Shown one piece after another: positions 49,626 to 59,260 of a stretch of DNA of 64,000 nucleotides. Below the pieces are notes generated by a model that saw only the letters and a program-made list of their open reading frames with translations, was not told where the DNA came from and did not search any database. How positions within the stretch are numbered: position 1 is the first letter of the stretch; every line of letters starts with the position of its first letter. The stretch covers positions 1 to 64,000 of the forward strand of contig JAIWZP010000062.1 in NCBI GenBank assembly GCA_025201375.1. Reading direction: 5' to 3'. This DNA comes from Gongronella butleri (Eukaryota; Mucoromycota; Mucoromycetes; Mucorales; Cunninghamellaceae). The position numbers were made by a program, and so were the translations under genes.

Positions 49626-51668
49626 TTTTAGTCACTATTTTCTTTCTTTCTTTTTTCTTTTTGCCTTTGTACCCAGTCAGTATACCTTTTCTTCACTTTA
49701 TTCTTGCTCTCCTTTTCCGTACCTTTTATTGCTCATTCGCCATTGTTTTTATTCAAACTCTTGTACGATAAAAGTCACGTTCTTTTCTTTTTCATTTTTT
49801 TATCCTTTGTTTTTTTGCAATCCAAGGACAATTTTGCCCGTAACAAAAGTAATTTGAGTGCCATGATACGTACTGCATCAATCACGCGTCCTCGTCCTCG
49901 CCCTCTTGTATGCGGGTGATAAGCCGCGTTACGCAGACGCAAATGACGCGTCGAATTGATTTTTCCTATCATGGCTTCTCCCAACGGTGCGCCAAGAGAC
50001 CTCTGATTTTTTTGTCATGCTTTTTCAACGTCCAGAATATACAATTGCTTTCAAGTTTAAAAGAAATCAGGTCACTACAGCGACATATCGCATATTAGTG
50101 CATTTTTACCATTCAATGTAATTCCAAAGACCAATCGAAATTACAGTAATTGACATCAACCTTACCGCAGGTTATTTTAGTTTCTATCGTGGCAGACACT
50201 CGCCGTGCATGAAAAACGGCTAGTCATCAGGTGGGTTCTCAAAAAAATAAGAAAAAGAGTCTATGTGTCGTCTTTTTGCTATTTATCGCAAAAACGTTGC
50301 AACCAACAAGTCGTTTAATACCTGAGGCACTCATTCCATCTTTTTCTTTGCAAATAGAGCCCACTCTTGCATCCCTGTGACAAATAAAGGGCGCGCAATG
50401 TCGATTTTCAAAAGTCGCGGATTTTCAGAGTACAGTCGATTCACGGAAAATCGTAGAATTTACGTCCTCATATCGCCACGCCATTCACCCACATGGTACA
50501 TGCACCATGTGAACCGACAATGATGCGATAAAAACCGGGGGATTATCGGCTACTTGTCGCGTAAAATGCAATTTACCTCTTTTTTTTACGTCAAGGCAAA
50601 GTCGACAAAAATTGGCCACAGCGCCGCAAAACAGAAACCATCAGAAAGAGCACGGTCCGTTGCACACGTGGATATCGATGATCATTGCAAAAAACGAGTG
50701 CTAGGCTGATTTGACGCGCCAAGTGAGTTTGCGGGTCAACTTTGACGCGTGATAAACCGCATCAGAAGTCGAGTAGCACGCGCCTGTTTCTAACCAGCTT
50801 CATGCAGCTGGCGTCTCTCGTGCTAGTGGACGCGTCGTCGGAGATCTATGAGCGCGTTTTTCTTATGCAATTCGCCTTTGAAAAAAAAAATATAAAATCA
50901 CGGTTTGCTCGTCAACCAGCAGGTCAACCTCGCTCTTTTCTGCCATTTTTCGCGGTTTCTCCATGCAGCGCACCTTGTGTGCAAGTTTGGTGCCATTCTG
51001 AGAACTTGTGTTTTCGATTTTTGTTTTGGAGCTCGCGGCGATGAATTTCTTGATTTTTACCTGGCGCGCCCCCATGTGCCATGACAGCCTGCAGACTGCA
51101 TGCTACCCGATTTTCTAGCGAATCGTTTCGCTTTCCAGCATGTTTTAGAGTAAACAGTGCCTGATCCGCGCGTGTCTGCCTAATTTATGCAAAAAAAGTA
51201 ATTTTTGAAGCGTTTCTCCGGATTGTTCTGTCCTGATAGTTCCAAATTTGATCCCGTTGATGGTCAAGACCAACATGCGGCCATATAAAGTGTTCTTGGC
51301 AATTGTTCACTTAATATTAAAGCACGAGTGGGATATAAAGAAGAAAAAAAATCAAACCTTGAAAGCAACTCGCCGAAATCACATGGAATTTCCTTTAAAT
51401 CAAAAGCGCTCAACTTTTTGCTTCGAACTACTTCGTGTGAGGTGTTGCACGCGTTGAGATGTCACTTTATTGCCTCGAAAAGAGTAAAAATGATCAGAAT
51501 TGTTCACTCTTTACACTCCAATGAATTTACGGCGCAAACCCGTTGTTTAATAATTTACGGGACAATTGAAGGTGCCTGAGCGCTGTGCATGTACATGGGT
51601 GCAAGTATTATTTCATAGATGACATTATGGAGTTGAAAAAAATTGTGAACGGGGCGATCTGTGGTAAA
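49626..51668. other. Gene-poor region with a dispersed repeat
   Basis: After the pyrimidine-rich 3' flank of glycogenin (49,630-49,830) I see no gene until 51,669. The part around 50.74-51.06 kb is a repeat related to 28.66-28.97 kb. Confidence 0.5.
50740..51060. repeat. Dispersed repeat (related copy at 28.66-28.97 kb)
   Basis: It carries, in order, agaagtcgagtagcacgcg, ctggcgtctctcgtgctag, tggacgcgtcgt and gtttggtgccattctgagaa, matching the copy near 28.7 kb in order and orientation. The spacing between blocks differs. Confidence 0.7.
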
Positions 51669-52151
51669 TTAGGCGTCTTTATTGTCCTTTTTATCCTTGG
51701 CTTCTTCCACGAGGGCGGCTTTCAGCCTCCTTTCATTGTGATTTTCGGACGCGTCGATTTCCTTTGTGACAGTGGCGGTTTGGATATCGAGGACGGTGCC
51801 GACGAGCTTCGTGGCGGTGCTGTACTGGGTGCGTGTGACGGTGACTCGCGCAATACTCTTTGGAGGGTGCACGGTCAGCGTGTGCGTGACATACGCGATG
51901 GAGCCATCCGATTTGGTGTGTGTGCTTACAACGGTCGTTGTGGTCATGGTCGACGTTAGAGTGCCGTGTATGATCGTTGCCGCGTGCTCTGTAACCGCAG
52001 TCACGGTATTTACCACGGTCTCATAGAGGGTTGACTGGTGTGAAGTTGGCATTTCTCCATCAGCTTTGACTACAGCCTTGACGTCGGCCGTGCTGCCCTT
52101 TTGCAGCATCAAAAGGAACGCAATGGCGGACAAAATACGCATTGGGTGCAT
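51669..52151 (-). CDS. Small Thr/Val-rich secreted protein, unrecognised family
   Basis: This is a single-exon ORF of 160 residues from MHPMRILSA, or 157 from MRILSA. It begins with a clear signal peptide (MRILSAIAFLLMLQKGSTA, cleavage likely after A). The mature part is rich in Thr and Val in beta-strand-like TVT patterns (TSTMTTTTVVSTHT, THTLTVHPP, ARVTVTRTQYSTATK) and ends in a charged tail (EEAKDKKDNKDA). No cysteine is seen in the mature part and there is no GPI-like C-terminus. It could be a cell-wall or extracellular protein. A TATAAATA box lies 60 bp upstream of the start (52,211-52,218), as for the tiny MCC ORFs downstream. I do not recognise the family. Confidence 0.7.
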   Translation of the reverse strand: MHPMRILSAIAFLLMLQKGSTADVKAVVKADGEMPTSHQSTLYETVVNTVTAVTEHAATIIHGTLTSTMTTTTVVSTHTKSDGSIAYVTHTLTVHPPKSIARVTVTRTQYSTATKLVGTVLDIQTATVTKEIDASENHNERRLKAALVEEAKDKKDNKDA

Positions 52152-52706
52152 TACAAAAGTTGAAAAAGTGTCTTTTTGATGCGTGCCATGGTGTTGGCCG
52201 TCATTGTTTGTATTTATAGGACGACTCACTAATATACCCCCCTGTGCCTTTCAGCCCTTGTTTTTTTCCTCTTTCCTTACGCACAACGGAAACGCGTCAA
52301 AAATTGGCGTTCTCAAGGCACACAGACAAAAGTCGCGCATACGCGCTTCATAATTCAACATCCGATTACAGGGGACATTTTTTTCAGGTGCATTTTGAAG
52401 TGATCTGACCCGTTGACGCCTGGTCCTTGGCATTCCTGGAATCCAGGGCTGACTGACGACAACCAATGAGTGCACCCACAATGCAAAAATCATGTCCCAA
52501 CAGTGAGAATTTTAGATGGCCTCCAGGTAAAAACGGCTTTTTTTATTTTTCAGGGGTAGCCATTGTTGGATAGATGGCTGGGAAAACATGAAAATGGTGT
52601 AAAAAAAAAAAAAAAAAAAAGCATAAAATCCAATGGACGATGTTTGAGGGTCATTGTACGAAAAAGCGGGGACGACAATATGGAAAATGGCCATGTTTAG
52701 AGGGAT
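52152..52706. other. Intergenic stretch upstream of the secreted-protein gene
   Basis: It contains the TATAAATA box at 52,211-52,218. No gene is recognised; 52.25-52.68 kb holds short frames only. Confidence 0.5.
52211..52218 (-). promoter_or_regulatory. TATA box of the secreted-protein gene
   Basis: TATAAATA on the minus strand, 60 bp upstream of the proposed ATG at 52,151, in the expected range for a fungal core promoter with a short leader. Confidence 0.6.
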
Positions 52707-52781
52707 TTAGCCGCCCCAGCGCATGGAACCAGTGTCATAGAAATCGCCAGTCGGGGCAACGCGTCGGGGACCACAGCACAT
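52707..52781 (-). CDS. Tiny ORF, MCCG-family microprotein A (24 residues)
   Basis: This is a candidate protein of 24 residues starting MCCGPRRVAPTGDF and ending SMRWGG before TAA. The case for translation is comparative: two further ORFs on the same strand, 2.7 and 3.7 kb away, start MCCGPR and MCCCGSRR, have nearly the same length, share the start context TCATGTG(T/C)TG, and have a TATAAAT box 84-124 bp upstream. Here the TATA box is at 52,868-52,874 and the leader is pyrimidine-rich. The adjacent cysteines at positions 2-3 suggest lipid attachment or metal binding, but this is inference. I know no named family with this pattern. Confidence 0.5.
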   Translation of the reverse strand: MCCGPRRVAPTGDFYDTGSMRWGG

Positions 52782-52867
52782 GATGATTGTAAAATAAAAA
52801 AAATAGTAAAAGAAAGCAAAGTGCAATGAAGAAAAAAAAAAAAAAAAAGTAAAAGAACAAAACGGGC

Positions 52868-52874
52868 ATTTATA
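52868..52874 (-). promoter_or_regulatory. TATA box upstream of microprotein A
   Basis: TATAAAT on the minus strand, 87 bp before the ATG at 52,781. The flanks are GTATAAATGCC; microprotein C has the similar GTATAAATTGCC. Confidence 0.5.
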
Positions 52875-53179
52875 CAGATCAGACTTGATCGCTGACAACA
52901 AATTGACGCCGTTGCGTACGCCAATTTGAGGGTATGGGGTTGACCACGGTCAAACTTTACTTAAAATGGCATTTCGCATGATCTACTGGAGCCATTTTCA
53001 GTGCGCATCCATTGTGAACGCGTGTCATGCATGTAAAAAGTCGCGTTGCAATTGCCATTATGCTGTTTTCAGGTGCTAGGCAGAGGCGGCGACAGTGTCA
53101 TTTTCCTATTTTGGCCGCCTGCAGCTCTTTTGATTGTTGCCGTTCGTTTTTCTCGCCTGTTTTTCCACCTTTTACGAGC

Positions 53180-54065
53180 ATGTCAAGCGACAAGGCCGGC
53201 GATTCTGGCACCAAGGATCTGTTGTCACAGCTATTGGTAAGCAGCAGTCGTATGATAAAAAAAAATGAAAGCGTTGCTCAAGCTTTTATTTTACTGAGCA
53301 GGGCAGTGGGTCGTCTGCGCTTGACCTTGCCCAGTTCCAAGCGAGTGTCGTGAACGAGGTGCGCTCGGAATTCAAGACGCAGCAGCTTGATCAACAATTG
53401 CAGGCACACGCGCGTATTTCTAAGCTGACCCCAGACGTTGAAACCCTTCTCGACCGTATGACAAAGGAAACGGACGTTCTCGCCACGCTGGCCAGGTGTC
53501 AAGCCAACCAAGTAGGAACAATTGCGCGTGGAAAAGCCGGCATGTGACGTCATGCAAGCATTTAACATCTCGTGTTTTCGTTTTACACGCGTTTTAGAAT
53601 GCAAAAGAGCGTGAATTATGGGCGCAGCGACAAGCATTAAAGAAGGAGCACGATGGCGTGCTCGCGTCCATTCATGCAAGGTACCATGAGACGCGTGTCA
53701 CGCGTGACTCAACGCATCATCCACATGGCGCCACTCATCATCACCCCCCTTTTTTTTTGTCATTTTCCTCGGATTCAGGGAAGCTCTTGGCGCCAAGTTG
53801 CCCGCGGAAAAGCGACAGGCCGAGCAGGACGCACGCGACGCATTGGTGCGCATGGACCGCTTGGTTCTGCGCGAGATGGATGGCCAAGTCCGCAAGGTGC
53901 AAGAAGCATTGGCAAAGGTAAGCCAAAAAAAAAAAAAAAGGCAGCATTGTCTCATTGTCATTCCCATTGACCCAGGTACGCGTTCCTGGCTTTTACGTCA
54001 CAAAAGATCCGGCGCAGATCAAGCTGCAGCGCCAAATCTTGGCACGGCTACAGCAAAACGCGTAA
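53180..54065 (+). CDS. Small coiled-coil protein, unrecognised family
   Basis: Five exons join in frame to about 195 residues, almost all helical. The start is MSSDKAGDSGTKDLLSQLL, then ASVVNEVRSEFKTQQLDQQL, then LTPDVETLLDRMTKETDVLA. A long charged coiled coil follows (NAKERELWAQRQALKKEHDG, with EKRQAEQDARDALVRMDRLV), and it ends VPGFYVTKDPAQIKLQRQIL. The conserved-looking closing segment (VPGFY-T-DP..I..QR.IL..L) suggests a real eukaryotic family, but I cannot name it. All four introns have GT...AG ends and keep phase, which argues strongly for a functional gene. It is the only plus-strand gene in this accessory-looking stretch. Confidence 0.8.
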
Positions 54066-54963
54066 AATTGATACCATTGGCACGCTACTCGCGAGTCTTT
54101 TTTGTAAATAGTGATTAAAAGACAGGCTTTTGCTTCAAACTCGAGAGTTGGGACAACAAGGCGCGCGGACTCTGAGTCGCGACGCATTATTTATTTATTA
54201 TTCAAGAAGGACACGTAAAAAAAAAAAAAAAATCTGTAGATTGGCCACTTTTGAGGGCAGGTCAGGGTGGAACGCAACGCAAGATACTAGCGACCCCATG
54301 GAAAGAAGCCCGAGTCAGCAGGGAGGACCGTTCTGGGAGTATTGGCTTGTCTACAACCACAGCACATTATTGAAAGAGCAGTAAAAGTCTGGAAGAGTAC
54401 AGTTTAAAGAAAAGGGCATGCTCGTCGGACGTAGTGGCGCGCCGTTTTTAAACAGTACGCGACGCGTGGTCATTGGACCAGCCGGATACTCAAATCGGCG
54501 CTCATTTGGCCTGCGCCTGCATATTCTTACATTGGCCCACGTCATCGCTTAATCAATCGATGGTAAATCCAAGACAACATCATTTTCATTTGCTTCACGT
54601 GCTTTTATTACAGCACTTCATGCGCCAATATGCTACGCCAAGCAAGCTCGAACAAACCCCTAAGTAAATGCTCCAGCAATGGAACAAAAGGTACGAGAAC
54701 GAGGTTAGGTCATAAGCTTCTTTTTTTTATTTTGATTCTTTAAAGGCAGGCGGGTGCGCAATGGTATTTGTGGCAGGATGGCTATCATAGGATCAAATCC
54801 ATTACCACCGTCATTGCCGCCACGATGAGAGTCACAGCATATTTTGGAAAAAAAATTAGCAAATGAGATTGGAAAATGGAAAACAGAGCGCATCCAGAGG
54901 ACGAATTTGCAGATCAAGGCAGCAGGGAAACCGACTTGACAAATGTATGCGTGGGTACAGGTT

Positions 54964-55034
<71 letters not shown>

Positions 55035-55390
55035 TTTTTTGCTGACGTGCCACTTTGACAAGAATGAGCTTTAGACGCGTCATCTACGTCATTGATGTTC
55101 ATGCACTGCATATATTCGCACAAAAAAGGACCCTTACCGGCTTCTCGGAATGGATTGACACCTCGTAGGCTCAGATGCAACGCTATTTTTTTTATTTTAT
55201 TTTTAAACGAATAAAAAAAAAGGGAGAATTGGCAAGACGAGTGGCATACAAAGAAAGCGAGTTGGAACTCGCAGTTTTTATTTCATGGATTGTAGTAAAA
55301 TGAACAGGAGAAGCATTTGAAAGTTGCAAAGAGCATATTTGAGAGAGGGGATGGTTGCAGTATTGAAGAGCAAAATTTCTAGCAAAATTT
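54066..55390. other. Intergenic stretch with a 70-nt T run
   Basis: No gene is recognised. An uninterrupted T70 tract lies at 54,964-55,033. The rest is AT-rich with short frames. Confidence 0.5.
54964..55033 (+). repeat. T70 homopolymer
   Basis: This is an uninterrupted run of about 70 T, the longest homopolymer in the window. It lies outside any gene I can support. Confidence 0.9.
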
Positions 55391-55480
55391 CTAGCAGCGC
55401 GCGAGTCCACCAGACTTGCCGCCGCTGTAACGAGCACCGCTGCCACCACCACCACTACCTGGTCGAGGTCCACAACACAT
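55391..55480 (-). CDS. Tiny ORF, MCCG-family microprotein B (29 residues)
   Basis: This is a candidate protein of 29 residues. It starts MCCGPRPGSGGGGSGARY, continues Gly-rich, and ends LARC before TAG. The first six residues are identical to microprotein A, and the start context TTATCATGTGTTG is identical to microprotein C. A TATAAATA box lies at 55,604-55,611, 124 bp upstream, followed by an A/T-rich leader. A third cysteine is the very last residue. Another frame over the same bases is also open (55,192-55,698, minus) but shows no signal peptide, motif or relative. Confidence 0.5.
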   Translation of the reverse strand: MCCGPRPGSGGGGSGARYSGGKSGGLARC

Positions 55481-56410
55481 GATAAGAATTTAAAGAGAGA
55501 TGTATAAAAGCAAAAAGGTGCGTGAAAAAGCAAACGTTTTGCGATTTCCAGTGAATGGAAGGGTGAGGCTGGATAGAAAAAAAAAGTGACAACCAAATTT
55601 CTATATTTATACGCATGAGGATCGACACATCTGAGCCTGGTGCTCATTGACAACGTCCAAGGACGCACACCGGCACACGTCATTGATTTTCTTTGCATGT
55701 ATGCTCATTCACATTAATTTTAACAATGACGCCATAAAATGCGTGTACTGTAGTCATGTGCTTATTTTCTCCTTACTCTCTTTTTATGATATTATGGTGC
55801 CATGTGGACAGTGACGCAAAGTTGATCCCAAGAACAGTGTGCAAAAATCGCGGAGAGCTTGGTTTTTGTTGCTTAATAATGATCTCACCAAACGTGTTTA
55901 TGATATCATACCGTATGCTTGTGCAGCGCGTCAAAACACGCCGTGCCAATGAATGTCATCGCGTTTGCATGCCTCCCTAGTTTGCGCACATGGTAAAAAT
56001 CACGCTTTACACTTCAAGATCCGTGAAAAAGGATCATCACATGTGCCAAAAAGCTGCGCAACTAAGATTTTGGCTTGTTTTACAATCCGCATGGCGCTGC
56101 AATTACTGTAATGCACTGCTATGATATCATACTGTATGCCAGCTGGCACAAAAACAGGAAGAGGAGTGCCCGCCGCCCGAAGTATGATAGCAAAAGCTCT
56201 CTGACATGCCAATTTTAAACAAAAAAAATAACAAATCCTGGTTTATTTTTTGACAATGTATGATAAATCTGCATTAATAAATTGTGGTTTTTACAAAAGT
56301 ACAGTATGAATTTAAGAGTATGATAAAAGATTTAAAAAAGTTTGCTTCAGGCTTTAAAGGCGCTTTATCATTGTTCTTGAAAGCAAGTCCAGGCAAGCAC
56401 TTCAAGCACT
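55481..56410. other. Spacer between microproteins B and C
   Basis: It holds the TATA box of microprotein B and two similar palindromic blocks, atgatatcata at 55,900 and 56,121, each followed by ctgtatgc or ccgtatgc. No further gene is recognised. Confidence 0.5.
55604..55611 (-). promoter_or_regulatory. TATA box upstream of microprotein B
   Basis: TATAAATA on the minus strand, 124 bp before the ATG at 55,480, preceded by GCG as in the GCGTATAAATATAG context. Confidence 0.45.
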
Positions 56411-56494
56411 TTAACGACCAGGTGGTTGAGCAAACCAAACAGACGCACCGGCAGCATTTTGCCCGGGATAACGGCGAGAACCACAGCAACACAT
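56411..56494 (-). CDS. Tiny ORF, MCCG-family microprotein C (27 residues)
   Basis: This is a candidate protein of 27 residues. It starts MCCCGSRRYPGQNAAG, carries the aromatic segment ASVWFAQPP, and ends GR before TAA. It has one extra Cys relative to A and B (MCCC rather than MCC). The start context TTATCATGTGTTG matches microprotein B, and TATAAAT lies 84 bp upstream at 56,578-56,584. The sequence after the N-terminus has diverged while Gly, Arg, Pro and an aromatic residue recur, as expected if only the Cys-Cys-Gly head is under constraint. Confidence 0.5.
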   Translation of the reverse strand: MCCCGSRRYPGQNAAGASVWFAQPPGR

Positions 56495-56577
56495 GATAAA
56501 AAAATTGGAGACAGAAGAAAGAACAAGAAAGTGGATGAAGCAAAACACAACACCGTATGATAAAATAAATTGTGGCA

Positions 56578-56584
56578 ATTTATA
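56578..56584 (-). promoter_or_regulatory. TATA box upstream of microprotein C
   Basis: TATAAAT on the minus strand, 84 bp before the ATG at 56,494, in the context CGTATAAATTGCC. Confidence 0.5.
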
Positions 56585-56865
56585 CGTACATACATACCGG
56601 TATTTTCAACTGACAACAAATTCAATGTCGCAGCACAAAGTCATGATTTCAAAAAAGTGCACAAGACGACGCACGTTTACAGTATAATTATTGTTGTCAT
56701 TGATGACATCATACAGTAGGTACAGTAGTACTATCATATCGCAACAAGTGCCAAAGAAAATGTTCAAAAGTAGCACGATTTTCATCGGTTTTTTACAAAA
56801 TTTTTTACACGAAAACAACCTTTTTTTTTACAGTGCTTGATCCGTCGTGTTTCGATCTCAGTGGA

Positions 56866-57990
56866 CAGAAACTGACGCGTTCACGCGTACGATTATTTCA
56901 ATGCCTGAAGCGTAGCGCCACACTGCATAAAATCGTACACATTTCCTTTTAAAAACCAAAGAGCGTGTTTTTCAGATTTTGCCGGCTTGCTGTGCCTCCA
57001 GAAATTTTTTTACAGCATAGTGGCCCGCAAATGAAAAATGTGTCATGGCATAAACCACGGCCCAGCGCTCAGCACGAACCCGCCTGATTTTTTTTGGACT
57101 CCAAAATGATAAAAACCTCTTATTTGTACTATTTTGCAATAAACTGTCCATCTGCATGGTCAACCACGCTCAAAAATAGCCGCATCGAATTCAGCGCAAA
57201 ATTTGCAACAAAAAAGTTTAAACCCCCAAAGCGCTACGACCACTTTTAAAAAATTCAGGGGTCACTCAGGGTCACGCTTTTCAATCTCAGAATATGCCAA
57301 GTTTGGTAAATTTCGAACTCCGAGTGATCAATGCATCCCAAACAGGTAATTCCGACAATTTGCTATTAGCAGACAAAATGACAGGTCCCCCAACTTGAGA
57401 AGAATGCTCAAAGAGTGACGCATGAACGGCGATCGACTGAAAAAAGTGCCTACTTTGATCAAGATTTCTTTGCAAAAATTAAGGTTTGACACTTCCGAAT
57501 CAAGGTGCGTGGATTGCATGGAATTTTTATATTTTTTTTATTTTTTTATTTTTTTATTTTTTTATTTTGCACACTTTTGTACGCTGATGAGTGGTGGGTT
57601 ACAGGCTGACGAAATGGCCGATGCAAAAAAGTAAAACCTAAGCTAGCGCAAAGCAAGCCATCTCATTAGATGCTTTGCCCCCTGTTTGCTGGTAAAACTG
57701 CATTAAAAATGACAGGTTTATTAGACCGTTGTCGAGCATATCGCAATCAAATATTTTGATGAAAAAGTGAATTTTCTCTGCGAGTTTTAGCCATTCATTG
57801 GTGAAACTGGTCTCATTCGATAGACATGCAAGAGATGCCTTCGACACGTTAAAAGCGCCGTGTGTTGTCAAATCCGTTTCCGAGAACATCGAGGTTGAAT
57901 TTTTTTGTAATGTTTGAACGGTTTTTACAAGCGTACAAAGGTCACGCATCAGGCAAGCAAACATTCTGGAAATGACGTTCGGGCCCGCCG
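56866..57990 (-). repeat. Dispersed ~1 kb element, copy 3
   Basis: This is the most complete copy in the window, matching 18.86-19.95 kb along its length and 20.1-20.46 kb at its left end. Shared words include cgaattcagcgcaaaatttg, gagtgacgcatgaacggcga and tttattagaccgttgtcgag. It contains an (ATTTTTTT)n stretch at 57,530-57,567. On the minus strand it keeps an open frame at 57,638-57,964, described as a pseudogene. Confidence 0.75.
57638..57964 (-). pseudogene. Coding relic of an unrecognised multicopy gene (fragment 1)
   Basis: This is an open frame of 108 codons inside the dispersed element. Its middle part, THGAFNVSKASLACLSNETS followed by LKLAEKIHFFIK, is matched by copy 1 at 19.7-19.85 kb, which has stops, and more distantly by the relic at 58.92-59.26 kb. 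Conservation of the frame across diverged copies suggests the element once coded for protein. Sequence farther upstream continues in another frame, so this copy is broken. The family is unknown to me. Confidence 0.5.
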
Positions 57991-58329
57991 TCTAATTTGA
58001 AAAAAGCAAATTTCATGGCAATCGAAGAAGAATTTAAGCAAGACTGTGCCAAATTGTGAAAATGTCGATATTTTGAATTCATTTGCACAACGTCCCAATC
58101 GATCTCGAGTTTCAACGTCTTGTTAAAAAAGATGCGTAAAAACATGTCCTTCTGCAAAGGTTTGAAGAGACGATCCAACGATGGTTTATAGTTTTTAAAT
58201 TAAGACTTGTAAAAATCGTTGAAAAACTGCCAAAATTTGAAAATTGTCAATAAATGAACTGCTTTTTAATGATTTCAAAAAATAAACGTGCGGAAAATAC
58301 AGTATCAAATGGCACTGCTTTGGCAGGGG

Positions 58330-59260
58330 GTCTAACTCCTGTTTTTCGGTTTCAGCTTAAGTTTGGACAATTTCATCATGAAATTGGAAATTGCCTTGAC
58401 GACAACGGCCTTATCGACCTCCGGTTTGCAATTTTTTCCTGAAAAAAGGGGCGCGAGTCGTCTATGTGGTAAAATTTCGCGGTGATCGAAGCACGATTTC
58501 ACCGCGAAATGATTTCTTAAAATGTACGCTACGTACAGCCAAATTTTCAGCAATGTCAATTTTGTCAGCAAGCAAGCTGATTAATAATATCGAGGTTTTA
58601 ATTTTTTTCTGGAAAGAGAGGAGCCGAATCCTATCGGCGGGAAAGTTTCGTGGCGCTGCAATGAATTCTTGGTGGTGAAATGTTTTTTTCGAATTCTGAA
58701 AAAAAAATTGTTGGTCAGGTCAAAATGCATCTGGACGGTTCCCTGCTTTGAGAAATTCAAGTCCAGATAGAAATCCAAATCCGTTTGGTGACCTACACAC
58801 CAGCGCTTTGAGAGTCTTCTTTTTAGATGCATTGGCCCCATCTTTCTTAGCAAATCTGCAATAAAAATCGGGGGTTGGCTTGACGGATCGCAAGAAAAAA
58901 GCGGTCAGAGTCAAATTTTAGAAACGTGAATTTCTCAACCAGTTTTTGCCGCACGCCAGTGAAACTGGTCTCACTTAACAGAGATTAAAATTCTGCATCG
59001 TTTGTCACTGCAAACTTGCCGTGAGTTACCTTGTTTCTTCCCAAAAAAATTGGAGTTGAAATTTTAAATCTGGCGTCGCAAGTGTACAAAGTTTGAGCAT
59101 CGGCTTTGCCAGGCTGGAACAAAATGTCCACCGTGCGCGTCTCACTCCACTTGTAAGTATTCAGCATGATGATTAAATCAGATTTTAACGCGCCAGGATC
59201 AAAATTGTGTATTTCTGGTGAAATATTGATTTTCTCGTCAACGGCCAGACGAAACCCCAT
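58330..59260 (-). pseudogene. Coding relic of an unrecognised multicopy gene (fragment 2)
   Basis: Read on the minus strand, 58,985-59,260 is open (MGFRLAVDEKINISPEIHNF, 91 residues). After a stop it continues in frame with LLSETSFT..RQKLVEKFTFLK, which parallels fragment 1 (LSNETSFT..LKLAEKIHFFIK); THGKF parallels THGAF. Farther along, two diverged units at about 58,580-58,690 and 58,460-58,570 both encode an HF-x-x-K ... RHE/HRE ... LFSGK or LSRKK-type segment, so the relic seems to contain an internal repeat. Several stops and frame changes make a working gene unlikely. Confidence 0.45.

Noticed and set aside
55192..55698. 168-codon minus-strand frame overlapping microprotein B
   Set aside because: It starts in AT-rich leader, has no signal peptide or motif, and its middle part is simply the other frame of the Gly-rich microprotein sequence. 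The TATA box and the start context favour the small ORF.
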